From: Marinomonas spartinae
GTDB lineage: Bacteria; Pseudomonadota; Gammaproteobacteria; Pseudomonadales; Marinomonadaceae
Assembly: GCF_900089775.1 (NCBI RefSeq)
Contig: NZ_FLOB01000009.1
Location: 1 to 64,000, forward strand
Length of the DNA: 64,000 nucleotides
Direction of reading: 5' to 3'
Shown here piece by piece: positions 45,812 through 54,931 of this stretch (its first letter is position 1; every line of letters starts with the position of its first letter). The notes beneath the pieces were generated by a model that saw only the letters and a list, made by a program, of their open reading frames with translations, had not been told where the DNA came from and did not search any database. A program made the position numbers and the translations under genes.

Positions 45812-46290
45812 TCTTGATCCTCCATATCCATCAGCCAATGAGGATTGAATATTCGGACCAAAGAAATCAATGCAATTAATAACCCAGATATCACACCAGC
45901 CAATGCAAATAGAGCAGTAGGAAGGCCTGTAAGAGGAGAGATATTGTTCCAATTTGCCATTGTTTGATTAATAGCACCAAAGAACAACATGCCTGATGAA
46001 ATAAGTATAACGATCCAAATCAAGCGATTAAGAATCGGCACAGCACTTGGAAAAAACCGTTCTGAAAACTCAGCAATAGCGAGATGTTCACCGCGGCGTA
46101 ATACAACGGCCGCACCTAGTAAAACAATCCAAACTAAGCACAATCTAGAAAGCTCTACTGATGCTCTAAGCCCTGATGAAAAACCATAGCGAAGAACCAC
46201 ATTGGTAAACACTAAAACAATCATAGAAGCGAGAATAACGGTGATAATCACATCTATGCATTGCCACATCCATTTAATTATTTTTATCAT
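45808..46290 (-). CDS. yiaM: TRAP transporter small permease (DctQ/YiaM type)
   Basis: 160 residues with four membrane segments; the LRRGEHLAIAEF segment is the DctQ signature. It pairs with the large permease. It lies 27 nt after the reductase. Confidence 0.91.
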   Translation of the reverse strand: MIKIIKWMWQCIDVIITVILASMIVLVFTNVVLRYGFSSGLRASVELSRLCLVWIVLLGAAVVLRRGEHLAIAEFSERFFPSAVPILNRLIWIVILISSGMLFFGAINQTMANWNNISPLTGLPTALFALAGVISGLLIALISLVRIFNPHWLMDMEDQE

Positions 46291-46317
46291 GGTGAAAGCC
46301 TCTGGAAACTCGTTTTA

Positions 46318-47325
46318 TCAACTCAGCAATGCTTGGATTTGCTCCCAAATTTGCTCATGAATCTCAATACCGCCTGCTTCTCTGTGTTTCTCTATGAACT
46401 TTTCAATACTGCTACCAGCAATCTGCACAGTACCGGATTCAGCAGGTTCAGATGACAAAACATATTCTCTAATCCGTTTCATTTCTGCTGAAAACTGGGA
46501 AGCGTCGATGGTTTTACTAAGGTCTATGGCAATAAGAAATTGAGACACGCCAAACTCGCCTCCCATATCTTCTGTAAGTGCTGGGACGGAATGTCCGCCA
46601 GTAATCGCGGTTAGCATCATGTCTAAAACAATCGACATGGAAGAGCCTTTCCAGAACCCCATGGGCAAAATGCGTTTGTTTTTCCACAACACATGTGGAT
46701 CTTTCGTTAACTCACCAGCATCATCGTAACCACCAATCACTGGCAGTTCTTTATCTGCTAAGACGTAGTTCTGAAGTTGACCATAGGAATATTGAGACAT
46801 AGAGCAATCGACAAGAACGGGAGGCTCTCCGGCAATCGCCATAATAAGAGGGTTAGTCCCTAAGCGATGATCTTTCCCCCCCCATGCAGGCATAACGGCT
46901 GTTGAGTTGGTAGCGGCAATACCAGCAAACCCTTCACGGGCCATTCGCAGCACATAAGAACCGCCACGCATCCAATGGTTCGAATGGCGCATACCGACCA
47001 TGCCAATGCCATATTGACGAGCAAGTTCCATCGCACGATCTGCACAAATTAAGCCATTCAATACCCCAGGACCATAATGACAGTCCCACTGTTCCAAAGC
47101 CCCCATACTATTCACACACTCAGGTGTTTCATTGAGTTTAATTTGGCCTTTATCTACCTGAGATATAAAAACAGGGAATCGATTAATACCATGGGAATAA
47201 ATACCTTCATTTGCCATTTCTACAAAACCTTCAGCAAGACGCGCTGCTGACTCAGTTTGCATTCCCCTCGCTGACAAAATGCTTTTGTAAGTATCAGTAA
47301 GCTTCTCTATAGAAATTATTGGCAT
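46318..47325 (-). CDS. dlgD: 2,3-diketo-L-gulonate reductase (YiaK/DlgD)
   Basis: 335 residues of the LDH2/malate-lactate-sulfolactate dehydrogenase family. The NAD(P)H fold has MRHSNHWMRGGSYVLRMAREGFAGIAATNSTAVMPAWGG, and the His in the first segment is catalytic. It reduces 2,3-diketo-L-gulonate to 3-keto-L-gulonate. It is the first gene of the operon; the start follows AAGGA. Confidence 0.93.
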   Translation of the reverse strand: MPIISIEKLTDTYKSILSARGMQTESAARLAEGFVEMANEGIYSHGINRFPVFISQVDKGQIKLNETPECVNSMGALEQWDCHYGPGVLNGLICADRAMELARQYGIGMVGMRHSNHWMRGGSYVLRMAREGFAGIAATNSTAVMPAWGGKDHRLGTNPLIMAIAGEPPVLVDCSMSQYSYGQLQNYVLADKELPVIGGYDDAGELTKDPHVLWKNKRILPMGFWKGSSMSIVLDMMLTAITGGHSVPALTEDMGGEFGVSQFLIAIDLSKTIDASQFSAEMKRIREYVLSSEPAESGTVQIAGSSIEKFIEKHREAGGIEIHEQIWEQIQALLS

Positions 47326-47346
47326 ATCAACGTCCTTAATTTTATT

Positions 47347-47395
47347 AAATTCCGTATTATGGAATTTGTTATTGTTATAATTCCATATAATGGCA
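47347..47395. promoter_or_regulatory. Candidate IclR (YiaJ-like) operators at the operon promoter
   Basis: AAATTCC-N7-GGAATTT is a perfect palindrome at 47347-47367. A related half, ATTCCATATAATGG, is at 47379-47392; both share ATTCCNTATNATGG. They lie 22-70 bp upstream of dlgD, as in IclR-controlled operons. Confidence 0.6.
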
Positions 47396-47612
47396 CTATA
47401 TTTTATTTATGTGAAGCCTGTTTGTAAAAAAATCAAAAAATAAACCATCGACATGCATACAAAATAATGCCTACTAAACGTCAATCAAAAACTGAAGCGA
47501 GAAAAAAACGAGAGTTGATAATGAGTTAAAGAAAAGATGAATTGATTGGAAGATCAGAAATTTTTATTCAGAAAGAGATGAAAGACTGTGCTTTTTGTTC
47601 GTTTTATCCAAA
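47396..47612. other. Gene-free control region upstream of dlgD
   Basis: AT-rich, no gene. It probably holds the operon promoter; no -35/-10 pair was selected. Confidence 0.4.
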
Positions 47613-47638
47613 AAAAGCCAGCTCGGAGGCTGGCTTTT
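47613..47638 (-). terminator. Terminator of the cobalamin operon, right copy of the repeat
   Basis: On the minus strand AAAAGCCAGCC and AGCTGGCTTTT form a stem followed by TTTT. It is 35 bp past the CbiX stop and nearly identical to the copy at 37821. Confidence 0.88.
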
Positions 47639-47670
47639 CGTGTTTAAGTAAGCGTTTATCGATAGCGGAA

Positions 47671-48933
47671 TCAGCGATGAGCAAACGCTGTTTTCGTGCA
47701 ATCCCCATCGATTTTGTCTTTCTCTTCTTCCAAAATCTCATCGGTGAACTGGCTCATAAAGCAGCAACAAATTCCCTCACCAATCATGGTACGTGGCCCC
47801 ATTGGGTGACCAATGTGTTTGTAAACACCATGGCTGTGACCATGATCTCCATGGCTATGAGAGTGCCCATGAGAGTGATCATGACTATGAGAATGGTCGT
47901 GTGCATGGCTGTGTGAGTGATCGTGATCATGGGAATGGTCATGATGTTTGAGTAGCACTGAATGCTTTTTCTCCGAGTGATCCAAGGACTGAACTAAGTT
48001 AGTAAAGTGCTTAGTATCGAACTCTGATAAGCCTTGTGTATCATCTTGTGGGTCAACAAACTCGGCATGATGGTGGTGAATGTCCACTTCCCCTGCAGCA
48101 AGGCGGCGTTTAAAGGAACTCATCAGCGTTTCTTCACCCGTTTGCAATTCCCCTTGCATGATCTCTTCCACACGATGTTGGAATGCATCAATGACTTTCG
48201 TATGGTCACTTAAATAATGGGCTTGAACGAAGGCGATCTCAGGGTTCGCTTCGGCGACTTTGTTCACATACCCTTGAATCCGTTTGATCAAGCGGCCGGT
48301 AAACAGGAAGTACGGTGCCACGACAATGCGCTTAAAACCCAATTTCAGTAGCTTCTCAAGACCCACTCCGACAGAGGGATAAGTTACGCCAGAATAAACG
48401 GTATCCGCCCAACCAAACCCCATGTTTTCATTGACAATACGCGTTAATTTAGCCGCTTCGGCATTCGCAGAGGTATCAGACGTACCGCGGCCGACCACCA
48501 CCAGCATGGTGTCATAAAGATTTTCGGGCGGGTTTTCCGGATCCAGACATAGGGATTCATAAATACGCGCTTGAAAAGCTTCGATCATGTCGTCCTGCAA
48601 CCCTAATTCACGACCATAGGTAATGTTTAAACCTGGGTGCTTTTCTTCATAGGTTGTCAGAACGGAAGGAATATCGTTTTTGGCGTGCGTTGCGGCGAAC
48701 AACATGCCCGGTATGGCATAGATTTCTTCGACACCTTGATTCACCAAACTGTCTAAGCCCATATGAATATTCGGTGCAGAAAATTCCAGAAAGCCATATT
48801 CCACTGGAATATCAGGGTAACGTTCTTTGAGTCCCTTCGCTACAAGGCCAAATTCACGTTCAGCGTCTTTATCTCGACTGCCGTGACCACAAATCATAAT
48901 GCCCTTTTTGGCCTGTTTTTTATTACTCATCAT
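47671..48933 (-). CDS. cbiX: CbiX-type sirohydrochlorin cobaltochelatase with His-rich tail
   Basis: 420 residues. Two CbiX-type chelatase halves (about 10-130 and 145-285) are followed by a segment with about 20 His in some 45 residues (HDHSHDHDHSHSH..., about 328-375) and a tail with GEGICCCFMSQ, which may bind metal or an Fe-S cluster. It inserts cobalt into sirohydrochlorin; with cobN also present, one could supply cobalt or act on a different intermediate. Start: ATG 48933; a second ATG follows. Confidence 0.88.
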   Translation of the reverse strand: MMSNKKQAKKGIMICGHGSRDKDAEREFGLVAKGLKERYPDIPVEYGFLEFSAPNIHMGLDSLVNQGVEEIYAIPGMLFAATHAKNDIPSVLTTYEEKHPGLNITYGRELGLQDDMIEAFQARIYESLCLDPENPPENLYDTMLVVVGRGTSDTSANAEAAKLTRIVNENMGFGWADTVYSGVTYPSVGVGLEKLLKLGFKRIVVAPYFLFTGRLIKRIQGYVNKVAEANPEIAFVQAHYLSDHTKVIDAFQHRVEEIMQGELQTGEETLMSSFKRRLAAGEVDIHHHHAEFVDPQDDTQGLSEFDTKHFTNLVQSLDHSEKKHSVLLKHHDHSHDHDHSHSHAHDHSHSHDHSHGHSHSHGDHGHSHGVYKHIGHPMGPRTMIGEGICCCFMSQFTDEILEEEKDKIDGDCTKTAFAHR

Positions 48934-49011
48934 TTCTCTCTACTTTATTCATCTCAGCTAGTCTTAGTCTAAATTCAACTAGCAAGGTTACAAGAGATCT
49001 TCTGCCCAAGA

Positions 49012-52000
49012 TCACTGACGTTGTTCTTGTTGCTGATCTAGATCAAGCAACAAGGATTGAATTTTTTCCTGGTATTCCTCTGCGTTCTGCCACATACCAC
49101 GCTGTATCGCCTCTAACAAACGCTCACCCATTTCCTCAAGCGCATGGGGGTTATTATCGCGCATAAAGGCTTGATTGTCCGGATCAAGTAACAATCGATC
49201 GGTCACCTGCTCATATTGGTAATCCGCCACAAGATCGGTTGTCGCATCGTAAGCGAATAAATAATCCACCGTAGCAGTCATTTCAAAGGCGCCTTTGTAA
49301 CCATGGGTCTGCATAGCGTCGATCCATTTTGGGTTCAGCACCCGGGACCGCACCACTCGATTAAGCTCTTCTTTCAAGGTACGAATTTTGGGTGAACTGG
49401 GGTTAGAATGATCGCTGTGATACACACTGGGGGCTTCCCCTCGAAACGTGGTCACCGCGTTGGTCATCCCCCCTTGAAATTGATAATAATCATCCGAATC
49501 GAGAATATCGTGCTCACGATTATCCTGATTTTGTACCACTGCATCCAACTGAGACAAGCGCTCAACAAACGCTTCTTTCGCTTCTACACCTTCCCCTTGG
49601 TTCTTAACACCATGATTAGCACTATCGTTATCAGCGCCATCACTATAAGAACCATAAGCATAACCGCCCCAGTTCACATAGGCTTCCGCAAGATCCGCTT
49701 TGGTATCCCAACATCGCTCGTCAATCAAACCTTGCAACCCTGCACCATAAGCACCCGGTTTGCTACCAAAAACACGGTAAGTGGCCTGACGATTGGCTTG
49801 CCCGTCGCTCATTCCTGCAGCAAGTAACTTGCTTTTACGTGCTTGCACATTGGCACGAATCACATTCCCCGTTCCGGGCTCTTCAAACTCCGCAATAGCT
49901 TGCACCGCCGCATCATACAGTCGCATCACATTAGCAAACGCATCACGGAAAAAACCGGATACCCGCAAGGTCACATCCACCCGAGGTCGACCGAGTTGCA
50001 TGCAGGATAGAATCTCAAAATCGGTCACACGGTTCGACCCTGGTGCCCAAATAGGACGAACGCCCATTAGAGCAAAGGCTTGAGCGATATCATCCCCACC
50101 GGTTCGCATGGTGGCGGTTCCCCATACGGACAAACCCAAGTCTTTCGGGTAATCGCCATGCTCTTGCAAATGTCTCTGGATTAAAGCTTCGGCCGATTGC
50201 TGACCAATTGCCCACGCTGCCGGGGAGGGAATCGCCCGATTGTCCACCGAGAAGAAATTACGCCCCGTTGGCAACGTATCCAGCCGACCTCGGGTTGGTG
50301 CGCCACTTGGTCCAGGAGGAATAAAGCCACCAGCTAAACCGGTCAATAAGGCCTGTATTTCATTATGGGCACTTTGCCGCAACACCTCCAGCAGACGCTG
50401 TTTACTGTGAACCAATAACACCGCTGTTTGCGGTAGGCTTATAGCTAATTCCTCTACCGATTCATCACCGATGACGTAACTCAACACTAACGCTTTTGCC
50501 AATAGCTCCAAACGCTCTTTCGTATCCGCATGGGTTCGCCAAGCCGATTGGCTCACTGATTCTAACAGTTCAGGCCGATTACCTAACCATAGTGCGCGCT
50601 CACTTTTCATTGGATCAAATCCATCTTGCTCCAGTGATAAGTCGTTTACCAACCCATGAAGAATCCCTTGACTGGTGACCTCTCCACCTCGTGGTAAACG
50701 CAACAAGGCCACTAGGGTATCGGCTAATTTATCGGCTTCTGGTAATTCACCTAAGCGGTGCAAACCATGCCGAATTTGCGCCTCTTTGATGTCACATAAA
50801 TAGGTGTCTAACCCTTCCAAGACCGAATCATCATTGCTGGCTTCAACCCCAACAAGTTCTTCCAATAAATGGGACTCTTGAACTTTGTAGAGGATCTGTT
50901 CGCGTAGCCAGGTTTCTCGGCGTATGTCCATGCCCATGGCTTGGTAATATTCGTCGACGAGGTTTTCCAGTTCAGCCATGTCTCCATAGGTTTCAGAGCG
51001 GGTCATAGGTGGCATCAGGTGATCAATAATCACCGCTTGTGCGCGTCGTTTGGCTTGCGCGCCCTCTCCGGGATCGTTCACGATAAAAGGATAAAAATGC
51101 GGCATAGGCCCAAGGGCGATATCCGGCCAGCACGACGCCGACAAGGCCGTGCCTTTGCCCGGTAACCATTCAAGGTTGCCGTGTTTGCCTACGTGAACAA
51201 ACGCGTCCACTTGATAAACGTGACGCAGCCAAAAATAGAACGCCAAATAACTATGGGGGGGAATCAAATCGGGATCATGATAATTCGCAGCGCGATCCAA
51301 GTTAAACCCTCGGGCGGGTTGAATCCCCACAAAGGTTTCCCCTAAGCGAATGCCCGCCAACATAATGCGACGTTGGCCATTTTGTTCGCGGCATTTATGA
51401 TCGTCTTCTGGTGGCCCCCAGCGATCCCAAACGGCATGCTGGCACTCTAATGGCAGTTGATAGAAATACTGTAAATAGTCTTCTAAGGCGAGGCTTTGCC
51501 AGCAGCCTCGTTCGTGCAAGGTATTGGGATTATTGGTCACCGCGCCAAGCAATTCTTCAATCAAGGCATTACCGTGGGCGGGAATATTCTCAATCGGATA
51601 CCCGGCACTCTCTAGCGCTTTTAATAAATTGACCGCCGAGGCGGGCGTATCCAAGCCCACCCCATTACCAATACGCCCATCTTTGGTGGGGTAATTGGCT
51701 AATACAAAGGCAATGCGTTTTTGATGATTGGGTTTACAGGCCAAATAAGTGAAGCGCTTGGCAAGCTGAGCAACAAAACGCGCACGTTCTTGGTGTAATT
51801 CGTAACGTACCAAATCCACTTGGGCGATGTCGTTGTAATGACTTAAGGCTTTAAAGCTGACCGTACGCGTAATAATGCGCCCATCCATTTCTGGCAAAAC
51901 GATTTGCATGGCCACATCTCGACTGCGCAAGCCTTGGGTTTGCGCTTGCCAATCCTCTTCGGTACTGCCTGACAGGATCAACTGCAACACCGGAATGGGA

Positions 52001-52896
52001 ACAGCAAAGGCCGATTGAAAATCCGTCGGCTCAGAAGCCAGATCAGGGCTGCCGACGCGATTGGCAGCAAAGCCTGTAGTGTTTAGAATCACCTTGGCTT
52101 GAGTGCGTTCTACTAGCGACTCGATCAAGCCCACTGACACATCGTCTTTTAAAGAGCTCACCGCTACGGCCAACGGCACCATCCCTTCTTGTTCTAAAAT
52201 CTCGATCAAGCCATCAAACATAGCGGTATTACCACTTTGTAAATGGGATCGATAAAAGGCCACAATAGCAACCGGACGTTCCTCTGCCAAACCGTCAGCA
52301 TAGTGGCGATGCCATTGCAAAAAGCCAGACGCACTCCCCCCATGATAAATCAACGCATTGGGTAAAGGGGCTGGTTCTTGCCATGGATAAGGCTGATCGA
52401 AATAACGATCCGTGAGGAAATACAATAATTGCTGAGAGTTACTTTGGCCGCTTTCACGCAGATAGCGCCACACACGGTGACCGTCTTCTGGTTGTGCGGT
52501 GGAAGCCTTCATTAAAGAAGGGTCTTGCGCATCATCCCCTGGCACAACTATCAAGGTTCGGCCACTTTTAGCATGCGACCAATCCTGTAAACGCTGAAAA
52601 CCATAGGCCCAGTAATGCTCGCCGCCAAGCAACGACACCACAACGACTTTTGCGTGATCAAGTACCTTGTGTTCGTATAAATCGTACGCGGCAGGTTTCA
52701 CCAACTGCATCCAATTAGCAAGGCGAACCGAGGGTAAAGACGTCCCCTGAGCAGACAATTGCTCCAAGGCACTGCCAAGCGCACCGAGCACACTATCTGC
52801 AGCGGCCAGAATCACTAAGTCTGCTGGGGTTTGTCCAAGATCGACAATCCCTTCATCGTCAACAAAGCCCCCTGGTTTGGCTGCTAATAAGTGCAC
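49012..52896 (-). CDS. cobN: Cobaltochelatase subunit CobN
   Basis: About 1294 residues, normal for CobN. HVGKHGNLEWLPGKGTALS and MRTGGDDIAQAF are visible in the metal-chelatase core. It inserts cobalt into hydrogenobyrinate a,c-diamide in the aerobic route, with CobS and CobT (not in the window). GTG 52896 is chosen over ATG 52932 because GGAGAAAGA lies in front and the product begins VHLLAAKPGGF, the family N-terminus. Confidence 0.93.
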   Translation of the reverse strand: MHLLAAKPGGFVDDEGIVDLGQTPADLVILAAADSVLGALGSALEQLSAQGTSLPSVRLANWMQLVKPAAYDLYEHKVLDHAKVVVVSLLGGEHYWAYGFQRLQDWSHAKSGRTLIVVPGDDAQDPSLMKASTAQPEDGHRVWRYLRESGQSNSQQLLYFLTDRYFDQPYPWQEPAPLPNALIYHGGSASGFLQWHRHYADGLAEERPVAIVAFYRSHLQSGNTAMFDGLIEILEQEGMVPLAVAVSSLKDDVSVGLIESLVERTQAKVILNTTGFAANRVGSPDLASEPTDFQSAFAVPIPVLQLILSGSTEEDWQAQTQGLRSRDVAMQIVLPEMDGRIITRTVSFKALSHYNDIAQVDLVRYELHQERARFVAQLAKRFTYLACKPNHQKRIAFVLANYPTKDGRIGNGVGLDTPASAVNLLKALESAGYPIENIPAHGNALIEELLGAVTNNPNTLHERGCWQSLALEDYLQYFYQLPLECQHAVWDRWGPPEDDHKCREQNGQRRIMLAGIRLGETFVGIQPARGFNLDRAANYHDPDLIPPHSYLAFYFWLRHVYQVDAFVHVGKHGNLEWLPGKGTALSASCWPDIALGPMPHFYPFIVNDPGEGAQAKRRAQAVIIDHLMPPMTRSETYGDMAELENLVDEYYQAMGMDIRRETWLREQILYKVQESHLLEELVGVEASNDDSVLEGLDTYLCDIKEAQIRHGLHRLGELPEADKLADTLVALLRLPRGGEVTSQGILHGLVNDLSLEQDGFDPMKSERALWLGNRPELLESVSQSAWRTHADTKERLELLAKALVLSYVIGDESVEELAISLPQTAVLLVHSKQRLLEVLRQSAHNEIQALLTGLAGGFIPPGPSGAPTRGRLDTLPTGRNFFSVDNRAIPSPAAWAIGQQSAEALIQRHLQEHGDYPKDLGLSVWGTATMRTGGDDIAQAFALMGVRPIWAPGSNRVTDFEILSCMQLGRPRVDVTLRVSGFFRDAFANVMRLYDAAVQAIAEFEEPGTGNVIRANVQARKSKLLAAGMSDGQANRQATYRVFGSKPGAYGAGLQGLIDERCWDTKADLAEAYVNWGGYAYGSYSDGADNDSANHGVKNQGEGVEAKEAFVERLSQLDAVVQNQDNREHDILDSDDYYQFQGGMTNAVTTFRGEAPSVYHSDHSNPSSPKIRTLKEELNRVVRSRVLNPKWIDAMQTHGYKGAFEMTATVDYLFAYDATTDLVADYQYEQVTDRLLLDPDNQAFMRDNNPHALEEMGERLLEAIQRGMWQNAEEYQEKIQSLLLDLDQQQEQRQ

Positions 52897-52930
52897 TCTT
52901 TCTCCAATTGCTTTCTTGTACTCACTCGCC

Positions 52931-52950
52931 ATTCCCGCAAAGGCGGGAAT
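52931..52950. repeat. Short inverted repeat before cobN
   Basis: ATTCCCGC and GCGGGAAT with a 4-nt loop. A possible REP-like hairpin between cobW and cobN. Confidence 0.6.
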
Positions 52951-52992
52951 TCATAGGTTTTTCATTACGAACTTGGCATAGCCCTCTTATTT

Positions 52993-53025
52993 CCTCCCCT
53001 TATCAAGGGGGAGGCTGGGAGGGGG
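52993..53025. repeat. C/G-rich inverted repeat between cobW and cobN
   Basis: CCTCCCC-N7-GGGGGAGG followed by CTGGGAGGGGG, which abuts the cobW stop codon. Such sequences recur in many proteobacterial genomes. Confidence 0.6.
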
Positions 53026-54108
53026 TTAAGCGCTCATCGCATCATGCAAAATGTTCTCAATGCGCTCTTTCTCAATACCTTTGCCAATAAACACCAACTG
53101 CGTTTTACGCACTTCTTCCGGTTGCCATAGGCGATCAAAGTAGCGATCCAATCGAGTACCGACGGCTTGAAACACTTGGCGCATTGGCTTGCCATGAACG
53201 GCTGCAAAACCTTTTACACGGAAGATGTTGTACTCTTCGATGAGTTGCGTCAGCGTGTCTTGTAATAAGTCTGACGACACTTCACCTAGGGACACCACAA
53301 ATGAATCAAAATGATCGTGGGCATGATCATGATGCTCACCATGGGCGTGATGATGATCGTGATGATTATGCACCTCATCAATGCGGCTCTCGGTGGCAGC
53401 ATCGATACCCAGTAACATATCCAACGCCGCTTCGCCGTTTTCGATGTAGGCCGTTTTTACCGTTGTTGGTACTTCATGAGCGATTATGGCTTGCACACGA
53501 GCACGTTCTTCATCGTTCAATAAATCGTTTTTACTGACCACCACCAAGTCAGCGGCACTTAACTGGTCATCCAATAGTTCTTGTAAACTTGGATCATGGT
53601 CTAAGCTGTCATCAGCTTGGCGTTGGGCTTGTACTTTTTCTTCGTCATGGGCAAAACGCCCTGCCGCAACGGCAGGACCATCGACGACGGTAATAACCGC
53701 ATCGACCGTACAATGCTCTTTAATGCCCGGCCAGTTGAAGGCTTGTACCAAAGGCTTGGGTAACGCCAAACCGCTGGTTTCAATCAGGATATGGTCAATA
53801 TCACCGCGGCGAGCAACAAGCTGCTCCATAACAGGAAGAAACTCTTCTTCTACCGTACAGCAAATACAGCCATTGGCTAATTCGTAAAAACCATCATCGC
53901 TACGCTGGCCACCCTCTTCGCCCCCCTCAGGGCAGTCCAGTGGACAAGAGCGGAGCAGATCGGAATCAATGTCTAACTCGCCAAATTCATTGACGATCAC
54001 CGCAATACGTTTACCTGCGGCTTGTTTTAATACATTCGACAATAGTGTTGTTTTACCACTGCCCAAAAAGCCAGTCACAATGGTTGTTGGGATTTTATTG
54101 AGCTGCAT
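53026..54108 (-). CDS. cobW: CobW-type GTPase/metallochaperone
   Basis: 360 residues. The G1 loop is GFLGSGKTT, the CXCC metal site is NGCICC, and there is a His-rich loop HNHHDHHHAHGEHHDHAHDH (about 247-266). It probably delivers cobalt to the chelatase. It lies between cobM and cobN; 16 nt separate it from cobM. Confidence 0.93.
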   Translation of the reverse strand: MQLNKIPTTIVTGFLGSGKTTLLSNVLKQAAGKRIAVIVNEFGELDIDSDLLRSCPLDCPEGGEEGGQRSDDGFYELANGCICCTVEEEFLPVMEQLVARRGDIDHILIETSGLALPKPLVQAFNWPGIKEHCTVDAVITVVDGPAVAAGRFAHDEEKVQAQRQADDSLDHDPSLQELLDDQLSAADLVVVSKNDLLNDEERARVQAIIAHEVPTTVKTAYIENGEAALDMLLGIDAATESRIDEVHNHHDHHHAHGEHHDHAHDHFDSFVVSLGEVSSDLLQDTLTQLIEEYNIFRVKGFAAVHGKPMRQVFQAVGTRLDRYFDRLWQPEEVRKTQLVFIGKGIEKERIENILHDAMSA

Positions 54109-54123
54109 AAGGAATCCTTGCTA

Positions 54124-54903
54124 TTATTTTTTGCTGTCACCTTGACGGTGAATTTTTCGGAAAATATGTGCCTGGCCTTTATCGTAAAGGTAAGAGTCGG
54201 CAAAGTCCTCAGTATCTAACACATGGCCCACTAAAATAAGGCTGGTTCGAGTAAATTTTTTCTCACGTACTTTCGCCACGATGTCGGCTAAGGTGCCCAC
54301 CACATAATCTTGGTCTGGCCAACTGGTGCGATAACATACGGCCACAGGGCAATCCTCACCATAGTGGGGAAGCAGTTCTTCGACGATTTTATGGATACGC
54401 GTCACCCCAAGGTGAATGGCTAAGGTGGCCCCACTTTGTGCCAAAGCGGGCAATCTTTCGCGTTCCGGAAACGGCGTTTTGCCCTCATAGCGCGTCATAA
54501 TAACGGTTTGAGAAACGCCCGATAAGGTTAACTCTTTGCGCAACAACGCCGCCGAAGCAGCCACAGCACTGACTCCTGGAATAACATCATAATCAATGTC
54601 TAATGCTTCAAGACGACGAATTTGCTCTCCAATCGCCCCATACAAAGCGGGGTCACCAGATTGCAAGCGGGCCACATCTTTGCCTTCTTTGGCAGCTTGT
54701 TCGATGACAGCAGTGGTTTCATCCAGATTCATTTGTGCCGTATCGTAAATCGCTTCGGCGCTGCCTCGCACACTGTCAATCACTTGCGTGGGAATCAAAG
54801 AACCCGCATAGAGAATAATAGGACAACGCTCGATGGTTTTGACGGCTTTTACCGTCATCAAATCTGGGTCGCCTGGGCCTGCGCCAATAAAGTAAACCGT
54901 CAT
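54124..54903 (-). CDS. cobM: Precorrin-4 C11-methyltransferase
   Basis: 259 residues with the tetrapyrrole methylase signatures FIGAGPGDPDLMTVKA and SGDPALYGAIGEQI, and VIPGVSAVAASAA. It methylates precorrin-4 with SAM. It follows cobJ. Confidence 0.93.
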   Translation of the reverse strand: MTVYFIGAGPGDPDLMTVKAVKTIERCPIILYAGSLIPTQVIDSVRGSAEAIYDTAQMNLDETTAVIEQAAKEGKDVARLQSGDPALYGAIGEQIRRLEALDIDYDVIPGVSAVAASAALLRKELTLSGVSQTVIMTRYEGKTPFPERERLPALAQSGATLAIHLGVTRIHKIVEELLPHYGEDCPVAVCYRTSWPDQDYVVGTLADIVAKVREKKFTRTSLILVGHVLDTEDFADSYLYDKGQAHIFRKIHRQGDSKK

Positions 54904-54931
54904 GTATTTCCCTTATTATCTTTTCACCAGC

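Noticed and set aside
47821..47945. Repetitive CATG/ATGACC-like tract resembling a CRISPR or minisatellite
   Set aside because: It encodes the His/Ser/Asp-rich tail of CbiX; repeats follow the codons, with no fixed spacer.
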